Shown here: piece by piece, positions 1 through 8,900 of the stretch
How positions within the stretch are numbered: position 1 is the stretch's first letter
Layout of the letters: every line of letters starts with the position of its first letter
From: Segetibacter koreensis DSM 18137
GTDB taxonomy: Bacteria > Bacteroidota > Bacteroidia > Chitinophagales > Chitinophagaceae
NCBI RefSeq assembly: GCF_000374045.1
Contig: NZ_KB893317.1
Location: 62,001 to 126,000 of the forward strand
Length of the DNA: 64,000 bases
Reading direction: 5' to 3'
Translations under genes and position numbers: made by a program
Notes under the pieces: model-generated
Databases searched by the model: none
What the model was told of the DNA's origin: nothing
Seen by the model: only the letters and a program-made list of their open reading frames with translations

Positions 1-993
1 GTTGCCAAGTCCGTTGGGAAAACGATGTGAAATGGAGTTTAAAAGAACCAGGTTAGAATTTAAAGCACCAGCATTTAAGAATATAACTTTTGCATAATAA
101 TCGATTGTTTCTTTTGTTTTAGAATCTATAACCCTTACGCCTGTTGCTTTTCCTGCTTTCTCATCATAAATAATAGAATGTACTACAGAAAATGGCCTTA
201 ACGTCATATTTCCTGTTTTTTGCGCCCACGGAATCGTAGTGGAGTTAGCGCTGAAATACCCGCCGAAAGGACAACCACGCTGACATAAGTTTCTGTTTTG
301 ACATTGTGCTCTCCCTTGCTGCAGATGTACTGGCTGAGGTTCAGTAAGATGAGCGCAACGGGCATATATAACATGCCGGTCGTTATAGTTTTTTGATATA
401 AAGTCTTTAAAGTAATTTTCTACACAAGATAATTCCAAAGGGGGCAAAAATTCTCCGTCAGGAAGATTTGGTAAACCATCTTTGTTGCCAGATATTCCTG
501 CAAACTTTTCGACATAGCTGTACCATGGCGCAATATCTTTATAACGGATGGGCCAGTCAACAGCAAAACCATCTCTTGCAGGGCCTTCAAAATCAAAGTC
601 GCTCCAGCGTTGCGTTTGCCTTGCCCAGAGCAAGGACTTGCCTCCAACCTGGTAACCTCTTATCCAGTCAAAAGGCTTTTCCTGCACATAAGGATGTTCG
701 TTGTCTTTAACGACAAAATGCATGGCATCTTCCTTAAATATATAACAGCGGGTTGCAATAGGGTTGGCCTCCTGAATGTCAACAGGAAGCTGGTTTCGAT
801 GCTCAAATTCCCATGGGTTCATATTGGTGGTAGGATAATCAACAAGATGTTTTACATCTCTGCCACGTTCTAATACAAGTGTCTTAAGACCTTTTTCTGT
901 CAGTTCTTTTGCAGCCCATCCACCGCTCATACCGGCGCCGATAACTATAGCGTCGAAGGTGCGATTCTTAATCGAGTTATTATTATTACCCAT
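1..993 (-). CDS. GMC-family oxidoreductase (gluconate 2-dehydrogenase-like large subunit), C-terminus cut by window edge
   Basis: The reading frame is open from an ATG at 993 down to base 1, giving 331 residues without a stop, so this is the N-terminal part only. Residues 14-25 form an FAD-binding Rossmann start (DAIVIGAGMSGG) followed by the expected acidic VLERG strand end. A Cys-rich stretch (CQNRNLCQRGCPFGG) lies in the middle, as in the GMC proteins annotated as gluconate dehydrogenase or glucose/choline-type oxidoreductases. The start is 4 bases downstream of the stop of the small partner gene, so the two form an operon. By family knowledge the enzyme oxidises a sugar or sugar acid in the periplasm; the exact substrate cannot be read from the sequence. 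Confidence 0.88.
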   Translation of the reverse strand, partial: MGNNNNSIKNRTFDAIVIGAGMSGGWAAKELTEKGLKTLVLERGRDVKHLVDYPTTNMNPWEFEHRNQLPVDIQEANPIATRCYIFKEDAMHFVVKDNEHPYVQEKPFDWIRGYQVGGKSLLWARQTQRWSDFDFEGPARDGFAVDWPIRYKDIAPWYSYVEKFAGISGNKDGLPNLPDGEFLPPLELSCVENYFKDFISKNYNDRHVIYARCAHLTEPQPVHLQQGRAQCQNRNLCQRGCPFGGYFSANSTTIPWAQKTGNMTLRPFSVVHSIIYDEKAGKATGVRVIDSKTKETIDYYAKVIFLNAGALNSNLVLLNSISHRFPNGLGN

Positions 994-997
994 GTAT

Positions 998-1555
998 CTA
1001 AATTGAAGCTCCTTTTTGATTTAATGAGGTTACCGGAACACAGCCATGAAACTTTCCCGGAACAAGTTTATATACCTGCACATTTGTGAGGTAATATTTG
1101 GAAGTCATATATCCCTGCACGGTAAGCTTTTTCATTATATTAAAAAAAGCTGAAACGTCTTCTGAAACTTCTTTGCTGTTTATATTATTTCTTATCAGTT
1201 CTTCTCTTTGCAATACATTACAATCGACAAAAGATTTATCAAATTTCTTTTGCGAGATCTTTTCAAATTCTTTCATCCCTTTCAAAAACTGTTGTTGCTG
1301 CTCTTTTGTATAACAGTCATCGAGCATCTTTAATACGAAAAGGTGAGTATAAGTATCTTTTGCCCCGGGAGTATCGGTTACAGGAATGATTGTTTCACTA
1401 ACCTCCGTTATCAGCTTCTCATCGCTGCCATCTATCGACAGGTGTTTGTAAACTATGGCCGGCCTGCTTTTTTCCTGCATGCACGAGGGTACAATGGCCG
1501 CGCCTACAGAAATCATTAAGCAATGTTTGATGGCATTACGTCTCGTTATGTTCAT
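998..1555 (-). CDS. Gluconate 2-dehydrogenase subunit 3-like protein
   Basis: A 185-residue protein with an N-terminal twin-arginine-like export signal (ITRRNAIKHCLM) and a hydrophobic core ending near a Cys around residue 25. The body resembles the small subunit-3 family that accompanies GMC flavoproteins. In that family the small subunit carries the Tat signal and takes the leaderless flavoprotein across the inner membrane. The adjacent GMC gene has no signal peptide, which fits this role. The assignment rests on the pairing, the size and the motif pattern (ETIIPVTDTPGAKD). Substrate unknown. Confidence 0.82.
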   Translation of the reverse strand: MNITRRNAIKHCLMISVGAAIVPSCMQEKSRPAIVYKHLSIDGSDEKLITEVSETIIPVTDTPGAKDTYTHLFVLKMLDDCYTKEQQQQFLKGMKEFEKISQKKFDKSFVDCNVLQREELIRNNINSKEVSEDVSAFFNIMKKLTVQGYMTSKYYLTNVQVYKLVPGKFHGCVPVTSLNQKGASI

Positions 1556-1659
1556 AGTATTATTGACTGGAAACTACTTGCTCCACTTCATTTTATTTTT
1601 ACAATAATAATGATAAATATTATTTAGGCTGTTTAAGTAGAAATAATATCAAAAATTAT

Positions 1660-1941
1660 TTAGAAAGTATATACTTTTTTGAAAGCTCCAAAGCCTACTG
1701 TCTTATACTCGTTTTTAAATTTATATTGAATCCTTTTTAGGAAAATCCAGTCATTTACTCTAACTGATTGACTGGTAATATCCATAAACTGGTTAAAATA
1801 CATAGGAAGTTTTTCGTCAGGGACACGATCGCCCCATACTGCTCTTACTCCGGCTATAATACAGGTTTTATCATCTGGCTTACTTGAATAAGCCGCGAAA
1901 AGACCAAAAGCAATTACTATTGCAATAATTATTTTTCTCAT
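1660..1941 (-). CDS. Small secreted or membrane-anchored hypothetical protein
   Basis: A 93-residue protein. Residues 2-20 are a Lys/Arg-started hydrophobic segment (RKIIIAIVIAFGLFAAY) that is either a signal peptide or a membrane anchor. The remaining 70 residues are soluble, with one Cys and several aromatic residues. I do not recognise the family; small DUF4359-type proteins have a similar plan, but I cannot confirm it. It stands alone, with about 50 bases to the next minus-strand gene. Confidence 0.6.
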   Translation of the reverse strand: MRKIIIAIVIAFGLFAAYSSKPDDKTCIIAGVRAVWGDRVPDEKLPMYFNQFMDITSQSVRVNDWIFLKRIQYKFKNEYKTVGFGAFKKVYTF

Positions 1942-1992
1942 TGGTATCTATAAAAACAAATATCTGATATTTATTGCTTGCTGTTGTAGTTT

Positions 1993-2466
1993 TTAATCAA
2001 CTTTTATCACACCTGGTATATTTGCTTCGCTACCCATTTTTTCCACAATAAAACTGCCGTTTACAATTTTAACTTTAAACAGTTCGTCATAACCTTCTTC
2101 GTAAGATGGGATTTGAAGCTTTTTGTAGGTACCTCCAATTCCTGCAGGCGGTACAATTTCTTTTCCAGTTCTGTTTTTATTCCTTGTGATCGCTTCTCCT
2201 ACAGTGGTTTCAAAATAAAATCCTTTTATTGTAAACTTATATTGCTTTGCTTTATTTATATAAACGAGTCTTTCCTTTTTGGTTATGTTGGTATTATCTA
2301 TTACAAAACGCTGCTGAGTTTGTAAGCATGTTTCTAAAAAAATGGCTTCTTTTCGTCTTGTGTTTAATAAATCTAAAGAAATACGTACATGAGTTTTAAA
2401 GAAATTCTCTTTGTAAAAAGTCGTTTTACCAGAAGCTTGTATGCCACAAAATATTATTGCTTCCAT
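1993..2466 (-). CDS. P-loop kinase of the polynucleotide-kinase type (AAA_33)
   Basis: A 157-residue protein opening with a Walker A motif at residues 8-15 (GIQASGKT). It continues with a zeta-toxin/PNK-like layout: RISLDLLNTRR, then the strand FVIDNTNITKKER, which matches the VIDNTN element of polynucleotide-kinase-like P-loop proteins. The family phosphorylates nucleic acid 5' ends or small substrates in the cytoplasm. No antitoxin-like partner gene is adjacent, so a toxin role is not supported. Predicted activity is ATP-dependent phosphotransfer with unknown substrate. Confidence 0.8.
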   Translation of the reverse strand: MEAIIFCGIQASGKTTFYKENFFKTHVRISLDLLNTRRKEAIFLETCLQTQQRFVIDNTNITKKERLVYINKAKQYKFTIKGFYFETTVGEAITRNKNRTGKEIVPPAGIGGTYKKLQIPSYEEGYDELFKVKIVNGSFIVEKMGSEANIPGVIKVD

Positions 2467-2541
2467 ATAATTTTCAATTGTCAGGAGAGATGCAATCGAA
2501 AAGCCAGCATAAGAATTATTGTTAGAAGTTGTAAAGCCGGA

Positions 2542-2868
2542 TTAATGTGAAACGAATTTTAAGCCCACGATAGAAGCTATAAGAGTAGTAAGGAAAAACA
2601 TTCTCCAAAAATCTGCGGGTTCATTAAATAAAATAATGCCTGCAAGCACTGTCCCAACCACACCAACGCCTGTCCATACTGCGTAGGCTGTACCAATAGG
2701 TAAAGTCTGGGTGGCTTTATACAATAAAATCATACTAATACAAAGACTGATAAAAAAGCCAATAAGCCAAAAAGTTGAAGTCTGACCAGTAGTTTCTTTG
2801 GCCTTACCCAGGCAGGTTGCAAACCCAACTTCAAAAAATCCGGCAATAATTAATATAGTCCAATTCAT
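2542..2868 (-). CDS. sugE: SMR-family exporter, SugE/Gdx (guanidinium exporter) type
   Basis: A 108-residue protein with four hydrophobic helices. Helix 1 carries the membrane-embedded Glu of the SMR family (IIAGFFEVGFA), and helix 3 the LPIGTAYAVWTGVG block typical of the SugE/Gdx branch rather than of EmrE. An upstream in-frame ATG at 2952 would add 28 residues unlike any SMR start, so I chose ATG 2868, which places MNW directly before helix 1. Gdx proteins export guanidinium in exchange for protons as dual-topology dimers; substrate here is inferred. The leader contains an unusually perfect hairpin, listed separately. Confidence 0.88.
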   Translation of the reverse strand: MNWTILIIAGFFEVGFATCLGKAKETTGQTSTFWLIGFFISLCISMILLYKATQTLPIGTAYAVWTGVGVVGTVLAGIILFNEPADFWRMFFLTTLIASIVGLKFVSH

Positions 2869-2897
2869 AGGTTTAAAAAAATGTTGTTTACAAAATA

Positions 2898-2948
2898 ACG
2901 ACGATAAAAATGCTTTTAAATTTAAACACGTAGCATTTTTATCGTCGT
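2898..2948 (-). promoter_or_regulatory. Perfect 17-bp inverted repeat in the sugE leader
   Basis: Arms 2898-2914 and 2932-2948 are exact reverse complements, separated by a 17-base AT-rich spacer. The structure lies 29 bases upstream of the sugE start. There is no clear T-run after it on the minus strand (TATTTTG follows), so it is not a canonical terminator. It could be an RNA hairpin in the leader, a protein operator, or a small mobile palindromic element. It does not show the double ACGR-tetraloop layout of the mini-ykkC guanidine riboswitch. Confidence 0.6.
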
Positions 2949-3040
2949 ACAAATTAGAAAATGAACAAACAGAGTATAGTTGTCAAGATAAATAAGAAAA
3001 TGAAAAGCCTTTTTTGCTATATCATTTTCTATGAAAGAAG

Positions 3041-4012
3041 TTATCCTTTTTTTTGTTCAACAGTCTTTATATCTGTCGCCTCCTTACTTTGTATAGATTT
3101 ATTACCCGTTTCTACTTCTACCATTTTTGTAGTAACAGCGTAGTCGTTAGGATGAATCTCAGAACCATACTTCACAGCATATGCTTTTGTAAATTCTGCC
3201 CCAAAGTACAAAATGATAGAAGAGTAATATATCCACAACAAGAGGACTACCAATGAGCCGGCAGTGCCGTAAGTGCTGCCAACATTGCTTTTGCTAATGT
3301 AAAAGGAGATTGCAAATTTGCCCAGCATAAATAATAAAGCGGTTGCAATCGCACCGGCTAATACATCTTTCCATTTAATCTTTGCATCCGGTAAAACTTT
3401 GAATATAACACCGAATATTGTTGTAATTACAGCAAGGGTAATAAATACATTAATAATGTAAAAGATAACTACAGTCACATCAGGAAAACGAGCTTTTAAA
3501 CTGTCACTAAATCCATCAATAATAGCAGTAATGCCAAGGGAAACAAGCAGCAAAAATCCAAGACTTGCTATTACAGAAAAGGAAAGAAACCTGTTCTGAA
3601 TCATCTTTAGCCATCCTCTCTTCGGTTTTGGTTTTAAGCCCCATATCATGTTAATAGAATCCTGTATTTCGGCAAAAACAGTAGTAGCACCAACAAGCAG
3701 TGTTATTGCACCAATAATGACAGCTAGTTTGCTTTTGCCCGCCAGGGAAGCATTTTTTATCATTTCTTGTAATGTGGCAGCCGTATCTGATCCCACAAAG
3801 CCTGCAAGTTGTCCATAAATTTTCCCTTCTACGGCCTCTCTTCCTAAAAATAGCCCGGTCAAAGAAATGATTACAATAAGTAATGGAGCCATTGAAAAAA
3901 CGGTATAATAGGCCAATGAGGCGCTTAATTTCGTTACTTTATCATCCCCGAACCCCCCAAATGCATTTTTCAGCACTTCAATCACACCCTTAAAAGAAAT
4001 CTTTTTACTCAT
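3041..4012 (-). CDS. YihY/BrkB family inner-membrane protein
   Basis: About 323 residues with six predicted membrane helices and the family core: SASLAYYTVFSMAPLL near the N-terminus, then MIWGLKPKPKRGW, and a C-terminal YGTAGSLVVLLLWIYYSSIILYFG block (broken here for brevity). I chose ATG 4012 (MSKKISF); ATG 4033 in frame would add seven residues. The family is sometimes called ribonuclease BN by historical error; its function is uncertain, with envelope or transport roles proposed. The soluble C-terminal tail is Lys/Glu-rich. It stands alone on the minus strand, 172 bases upstream of sugE. Confidence 0.88.
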   Translation of the reverse strand: MSKKISFKGVIEVLKNAFGGFGDDKVTKLSASLAYYTVFSMAPLLIVIISLTGLFLGREAVEGKIYGQLAGFVGSDTAATLQEMIKNASLAGKSKLAVIIGAITLLVGATTVFAEIQDSINMIWGLKPKPKRGWLKMIQNRFLSFSVIASLGFLLLVSLGITAIIDGFSDSLKARFPDVTVVIFYIINVFITLAVITTIFGVIFKVLPDAKIKWKDVLAGAIATALLFMLGKFAISFYISKSNVGSTYGTAGSLVVLLLWIYYSSIILYFGAEFTKAYAVKYGSEIHPNDYAVTTKMVEVETGNKSIQSKEATDIKTVEQKKG

Positions 4013-4126
4013 TATGTAACCTTTTTTAGGCATTTACTGCAAAAAAGCTACCATACATTAAATTTCAATAAAATATTATGTATTAGATTTAGATGAAAAA
4101 CATATGACCGCCCTAGTTCTATGCAT

Positions 4127-4160
4127 AAAAAAAGCAGGATGCATACAGCATCCTGCTTTT
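4127..4160 (-). terminator. Intrinsic terminator of trxA
   Basis: On the minus strand a 12-13 bp stem (AAAGCAGGATGC and its complement) with a 5-base loop is followed by a run of T. It lies 20 bases after the trxA stop. Confidence 0.85.
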
Positions 4161-4180
4161 ATAACAAAACCTAAAAAGTA

Positions 4181-4498
4181 TTATAAATGAGCCTGGATCT
4201 TTTTGTCTAAAACAGATTTAGGAACTGCTCCTATTTGTTTGTCTACCACCTTACCACCTTTAATAAATAGTATAGCAGGAATAGAAGTAATGCCGTAATT
4301 GACACTTAAATTAGGATTTTGGTCAACGTTTACTTTTCCTACGTTTACCTTTCCGTTATATTCTTTTGACAGTTCTTCCACTACCGGACCAATAGCGCGA
4401 CAAGGGCCACACCATTCTGCCCAAAAATCTATAAGTGAAAGTTTATCACTATCTAAAACATTAGTCTGAAAATTTGCATCGGTAAGTTCTAAAGCCAT
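4181..4498 (-). CDS. trxA: Thioredoxin
   Basis: A 105-residue cytoplasmic thioredoxin with the active site WCGPC at residues 29-33 inside FWAEWCGPCRAIGP and the cis-Pro loop ITSIPAI. It reduces protein disulfides and feeds ribonucleotide reductase and peroxiredoxins. An in-frame ATG at 4540 would add 14 residues before the conserved start, so ATG 4498 (MALELTD) is preferred; length is then normal for the family. A TAAATTTG box on the minus strand at 4565-4558 may be its -7 element. Upstream on the same strand lies a relic of a dnaE tail, which hints that an ancestral dnaE-trxA neighbourhood was disrupted. Confidence 0.96.
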   Translation of the reverse strand: MALELTDANFQTNVLDSDKLSLIDFWAEWCGPCRAIGPVVEELSKEYNGKVNVGKVNVDQNPNLSVNYGITSIPAILFIKGGKVVDKQIGAVPKSVLDKKIQAHL

Positions 4499-4705
4499 AA
4501 TGTATATTTTAAAGTTGATATAATATGATGTAGTTTTCAACTACAAATACCAGATTGCAAATTTAACTCCAATAAACGAAATCTGCTTTTTTGACTTTTG
4601 CACCGATGTGTATTTTGCAATTTATGGCAGTTTAATGACTAAAACCCTACTCTTGATGTAGAGAAAAATAGACGCAACATTTAAAAGAGGGGAATGGCGG
4701 CACCG

Positions 4706-4801
4706 TTACACTGTCACTACCTGTACTTCTACATCTTCGTTTTTTTCTAAAAAATGTACCAATTCTTCATACATTGTAATGCTTTTTTCCAAAAGGGGTA
4801 T
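4706..4801 (-). pseudogene. Fossil of a second dnaE 3' end
   Basis: On the minus strand the frame ending at a TAA (4708-4706) reads SITMYEELVHFLEKNEDV followed by EVQVVTV. This aligns without gaps to the last residues of the intact DnaE in this window (GVTMNDEIIHWLEENQDV then DVQVVVA): about 13 of 24 positions are identical and most others conservative. The frame is closed by TGA at 4804-4802 and has no start, so it cannot be a gene. It is too diverged from the intact copy to be a recent duplication. Confidence 0.75.
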
Positions 4802-4968
4802 TCAACAACTTTATCCCTGCGTTCCGGGAAAATAATTAATTAATGAGTGTAAGTATTCTTAATCATCGGGAGTTGCGGGATATACTGTAACGAGAAGGTC
4901 CAGAACGCTCTAATTAATATTGTCACAAACGACAGAAGTCGATTGCTCCGGCTTAGTTCTATGCTAGT

Positions 4969-4995
4969 CTGTGCCTGCAGCAGTTGCAGGCACAG
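4969..4995. other. 11-bp hairpin in a gene-poor gap
   Basis: Arms 4969-4979 (CTGTGCCTGCA) and 4985-4995 are perfect complements with a 5-base loop. It lies about 40 bases beyond the stop of the peroxiredoxin gene on the minus strand. There is no T-run, so it could be a U-poor terminator or a leftover structured repeat. I see no gene in 4802-5035. Confidence 0.45.
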
Positions 4996-5035
4996 CATGT
5001 GGCGCATTGCTGCAACACTCACAGTGACAAAAAAA

Positions 5036-5644
5036 CTATAGTTCCTTTACAATTGCCAATGATTTTTTTACATGCTCATCCGCTGCGATATGATCGGTTT
5101 CCGATGAAAATACAGCTACAATTTTGCGATCTTTATTAATAACGAATGTTGTTCGTGGTATGAAGCCGTGAGTAACCTCCTGGCCCCGTACATCTTTAAC
5201 TCCAGGTTGTGGAGGTTTCAACTTCAAACCATAAGTTGCTGCAATTTTGCCTTCAGGATCAGAAGCCACTGCAAATTTTCCCCCGCAGTAATCCGGATCG
5301 GACGAGAACGAATTCAATCGGGCAATATCATCTGCTGAAAGACCGATAATGGTTGCTCCTGCTGCCGTAAATTTATCCTTGAATTCGGCGAATGTATGTG
5401 CTTCTAAATCGCACCCACCTGTGTAGGCCGCAGGATAGAAGTATAATACCACCGGTCCTTTGGCAAGAGCTTTTTTTAATGAAAAATCGAATTCCTTGCC
5501 AGCCATGCTGGCTTTTGCGTTGAAAGTCGGTGCTGTCGAACCCTTTGCCAATATCATCGATTGAGCAAAACCACCGTGTGTAATGAAAAGCAAAAACCCG
5601 AAAATTAAAAGGAAGGAAAGATGATTTCTCTTTAACATGGCCAA
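5036..5644 (-). CDS. Secreted peroxiredoxin (Bcp/AhpC-TSA family)
   Basis: About 202 residues with a signal peptide (LSFLLIFGFLLFITHGGFAQ) followed by a thioredoxin-fold peroxiredoxin. The peroxidatic site reads VVLYFYPAAYTGGCDLEAH, with the Cys after TGG, and the conserved PRTTFVINKD strand supplies the catalytic Arg. A second Cys (DPDYCGGKF) could be the resolving residue. It would reduce hydroperoxides in the periplasm using a thiol partner. Starts at 5644 and 5638 (MLKRN) are both possible. It is monocistronic. Confidence 0.86.
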   Translation of the reverse strand: MAMLKRNHLSFLLIFGFLLFITHGGFAQSMILAKGSTAPTFNAKASMAGKEFDFSLKKALAKGPVVLYFYPAAYTGGCDLEAHTFAEFKDKFTAAGATIIGLSADDIARLNSFSSDPDYCGGKFAVASDPEGKIAATYGLKLKPPQPGVKDVRGQEVTHGFIPRTTFVINKDRKIVAVFSSETDHIAADEHVKKSLAIVKEL

Positions 5645-5991
5645 TCATTTTTTAATCACTATCAAACATACGAATAATTGGGGAAATGAGTGCAGCCGGT
5701 TTGCCTATTGGTGTATATGCAGTAAGATAAAACCATGGAGACAACTGCGGCTGTTTGTTGTTCTTCACAAACATCACCTTTTTCGCCTTTGTTGGCAAAA
5801 TTATCATAACCGGAAGCACGCGGAATTAATTCTAAAAGTAAAAGTGTCGGACGCAACGCATACCAATAGCGCTACTACCGCCGGTACCATAATCATCACC
5901 TACCAACCACAACGCGCCCCCTTTTATTAAGAAGCTTTTGTTGTTCGATCAGCAGATTGCTTCGTCGTTCCTCCTCGCAATGACGGGTTTC
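5645..5991. other. Intergenic region without a recognisable gene
   Basis: No convincing gene is present. A short minus-strand frame around 5850-5935 (LWLVGDDYGTGG, then AIGMRCVR) looks like the eroded tail of a secreted protein ending in a sulfatase-modifying or FISUMP-like motif, but it is too short to assign. The 3' part carries a dispersed-repeat-like palindrome. Confidence 0.5.
5952..5986. repeat. Widespread short palindromic intergenic repeat
   Basis: The stretch AGATTGCTTCGTCGTTCC, then TCCTCGCAATGACG, is an imperfect inverted repeat with ATTGC/GCAAT ends. From memory, near-identical sequences occur as intergenic repeats in many unrelated bacterial genomes. Only one copy is in this window. 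It abuts the 3' end of dnaE. Confidence 0.6.
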
Positions 5992-8900
5992 CTACGCTAC
6001 CACCACCTGCACGTCCACATCCTGGTTTTCTTCCAGCCAATGAATAATTTCATCATTCATAGTAACGCCGGTTGATAAGGTGTATAAACTCAACTTCAAA
6101 TTGTCTTTAGCCTCAATAAGATTGAACTTAATAGACGTTTTACCGGGGAAGGTCTTTACGTTCTTATCAAAGAAATCAACAAAGTCGGAGTTGATGATTC
6201 TTGTGGGTACGTCGAGGATCAATTGTTTTGTGAAGTTTTGCTTGGTCACTTCGAGCAGGTTAATACTTGTTACTTTAAACTCGTATTGCTCAGTGTTGAA
6301 ACGGCTTTTAAATTCGCCCTGCACCATGATGCTCTTGCCCTTGTCTAGGTAGTTCTGGAACTTCATGTAATCGTCGCTCCACAGCATCAGTTCCGTCTTG
6401 CCTGTAAAGTCTTCAATAGCCAGTATACCAAAGTTGCGGCCTGTTTTAGTAACACGATGTTGTGCATCTACCACCAGTCCGGCAAGTTTAAAAGGCTTAT
6501 TTTTTTTAGGAGATAATTGCGGCGCATCTTTTACTTCATTAAATTCATTTAACGGAGTAAAGTTGTAGTGCTTCAATTCAAATTTGTAATGATCGAGCGG
6601 ATGACCACTCATAAACATTCCGGTGACCTCTTTTTCATAATCCAATAATTCAGTCAAAGGCCATGGTTCCACACGAGGCAACTGGGGCGTTGGAATATCC
6701 ATAGAGATCATATCACCAAACAAACTATTACTGGAAGTTTGAGCTTGCGCCTGGTATTTGTTGCCGAAATTTATAATAATATCAAGGCCGTTGATATTCG
6801 TCTCTTTATTCAAAAAATACTGCGCACGATGATATTCTTTAAAACAATCAAAAGCCCCGCTGTAAGCGAGACTCTCCAAAGACTTTTTAGTTGCTGCGCG
6901 AAGATTAACCCTTTTAACAAGATCGAAAATACTGGTAAAAGGACCTTTTTTTGCACGTTCTTCCAAAATGCAATCAATAGCATTTTCACCTACGCCTTTC
7001 AGTCCCATCATTCCAAAACGGATCTCGCCTTTTTTATTTACGGCAAAACCACGTTGAGATTCATTAATATCAGGTCCAAGTACCATCAATCCCATTCTTT
7101 TACATTCTTCCATGAAAAATGTAATTTTCTCAATACTTCCTGCGTGATTTAAAACAGCCGCCATGTACTCAGAAGGGTAGTGGGCCTTTAAATAAGCGGT
7201 CTGGTAAGCAACAAATGCATAACAGGTAGAGTGAGATTTATTAAAGGCATATTGAGCAAATGCTTCCCAGTCTGTCCATATTTTTTCAAGCTTATCGGCA
7301 GGATGTCCTTTTTTTGTGGCACCTTCCATAAACTGCGCTTTCATTTTATTCAGCACAGCTATTTGCTTTTTACCCATTGCCTTACGCAATACGTCAGCAT
7401 CACCTTTACTAAATCCTGCAAGTTTTTGAGAAAGCAACATCACCTGCTCCTGGTACACTGTAATGCCGTACGTTTCTTCCAGGTATTCGGCCATGTCAGG
7501 CACATCATAAGTGATCTCGGCACGTCCGTGTTTTCTTTCTACATAGTCAGGAATGTACGCCATTGGACCGGGACGATACAAGGCGTTCATTGCGATCAGA
7601 TCGGCAAAAACGTCGGGCTTCAGATCGCGAAGATGCTTTTGCATACCCGCACTTTCAAACTGGAAAGTAGCGTTCGTTTCTCCTTTTTGATATAATTGAT
7701 AGGTCTTTTCATCATCCAGCGGAATTTCATCAATCTCTATTTCTACGCCATGATTTTGTCTGATTAACTCGAGCGCAGTTTTTAAGATGGATAAAGTCTT
7801 CAATCCTAAAAAGTCCATCTTGATAACACCCGCTTCCTCGATAACACTTCCCTGGATTTGAGTAACCAAAAGCTCAGAGTCTTTTGATGTAGCGACAGGA
7901 ATAATATTTTTTAAATCATCCGGAGCGATAATGATACCTGCAGCATGTAAACCTGTGTTACGTACTGAGCCTTCCAAACGTTCTGCTTCGTGTAAAACCT
8001 TTGATTGTTCCGTGTTGCTGTTATAGATCTCACGGAGCTTTTTTATGTTGTCGATATCTTCAGGTCCAAAACCTTCTTTCTCTTCGAGCGATTTTGGTCC
8101 TTCTTTAGCAGTGATTGGAGCGTGGAGGCATCTTCTTAATTCGGTACCCGGTTTGTCTGGAACCAGCTTTGCCATCATATTGCTCTCAGCTAACGGAAGG
8201 TCAAGTACACGCGCAACGTCTTTGATACTCATCTTAGCAGCCATGGTACCAAACGTTACAATTTGGGCTACCTGGTTTCTGCCATATTTCTTTACCACAT
8301 AATCGATCACCTTTTGCCGGCCATCATCATCAAAGTCCGTATCGATATCCGGCATACTCTTACGGTCGGGGTTAAGGAAACGCTCGAACAGTAAATTGTA
8401 TTTAATGGGATCGATATTGGTAATACCGACACAATAAGCCACCACCGAACCAGCGGCAGAACCACGTCCCGGACCTACAAACACTCCCAGTTCACGACCT
8501 GCTTTTATGAAGTCTGATACAATCAGGAAGTACCCCGCAAACCCCATTGTCTTAATGGTAAACAATTCGAAGTCAAGCCGCTCTCTTATTTCTTCCGTTA
8601 TTTCACTGTATCTTTTTCTTGCACCTTCGTAAGTAAGATAATGAAGGTATTCCCACTGGTTGAGGTTACTGTCACTATGTTGCTGGAACTCTTTGGGAAT
8701 AGGAAAATTTGGGAGAAGAATATCCTTTTTTAGATTTAAAAGTTCTATTTTATCGACAATTTCGTTTGTATTATCAATGGAATGAGGAATGTCGTTGAAG
8801 AGTTCCTTCATTTCAGTCGTCTTCTTAAAATAAAACTGGTCGTTAGGGAACTTAAATCTCCTTTCCTTCACCTGCACATCATCGTTTATGAAATCGTCAT

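Noticed and set aside
1993-2466. P-loop kinase as a zeta-type toxin
   Set aside because: No small antitoxin-like gene is adjacent, and the VIDNTN strand fits polynucleotide-kinase-like proteins at least as well.
2898-2948. sugE hairpin as a guanidine riboswitch
   Set aside because: It lacks the conserved loops of the mini-ykkC class, and I could not find the ykkC core; I report it only as a hairpin.
4840-5022. 60-codon minus-strand frame
   Set aside because: No signal, motif or family resemblance, and a strong hairpin lies inside it. I treat the region as non-coding.
5662-5856. Minus-strand frame with a possible FISUMP or sulfatase-modifying-like tail (GMRCVR)
   Set aside because: Only about 30 residues resemble anything, in a different frame from the open one, and no start is visible. 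It is too weak to call as a pseudogene.
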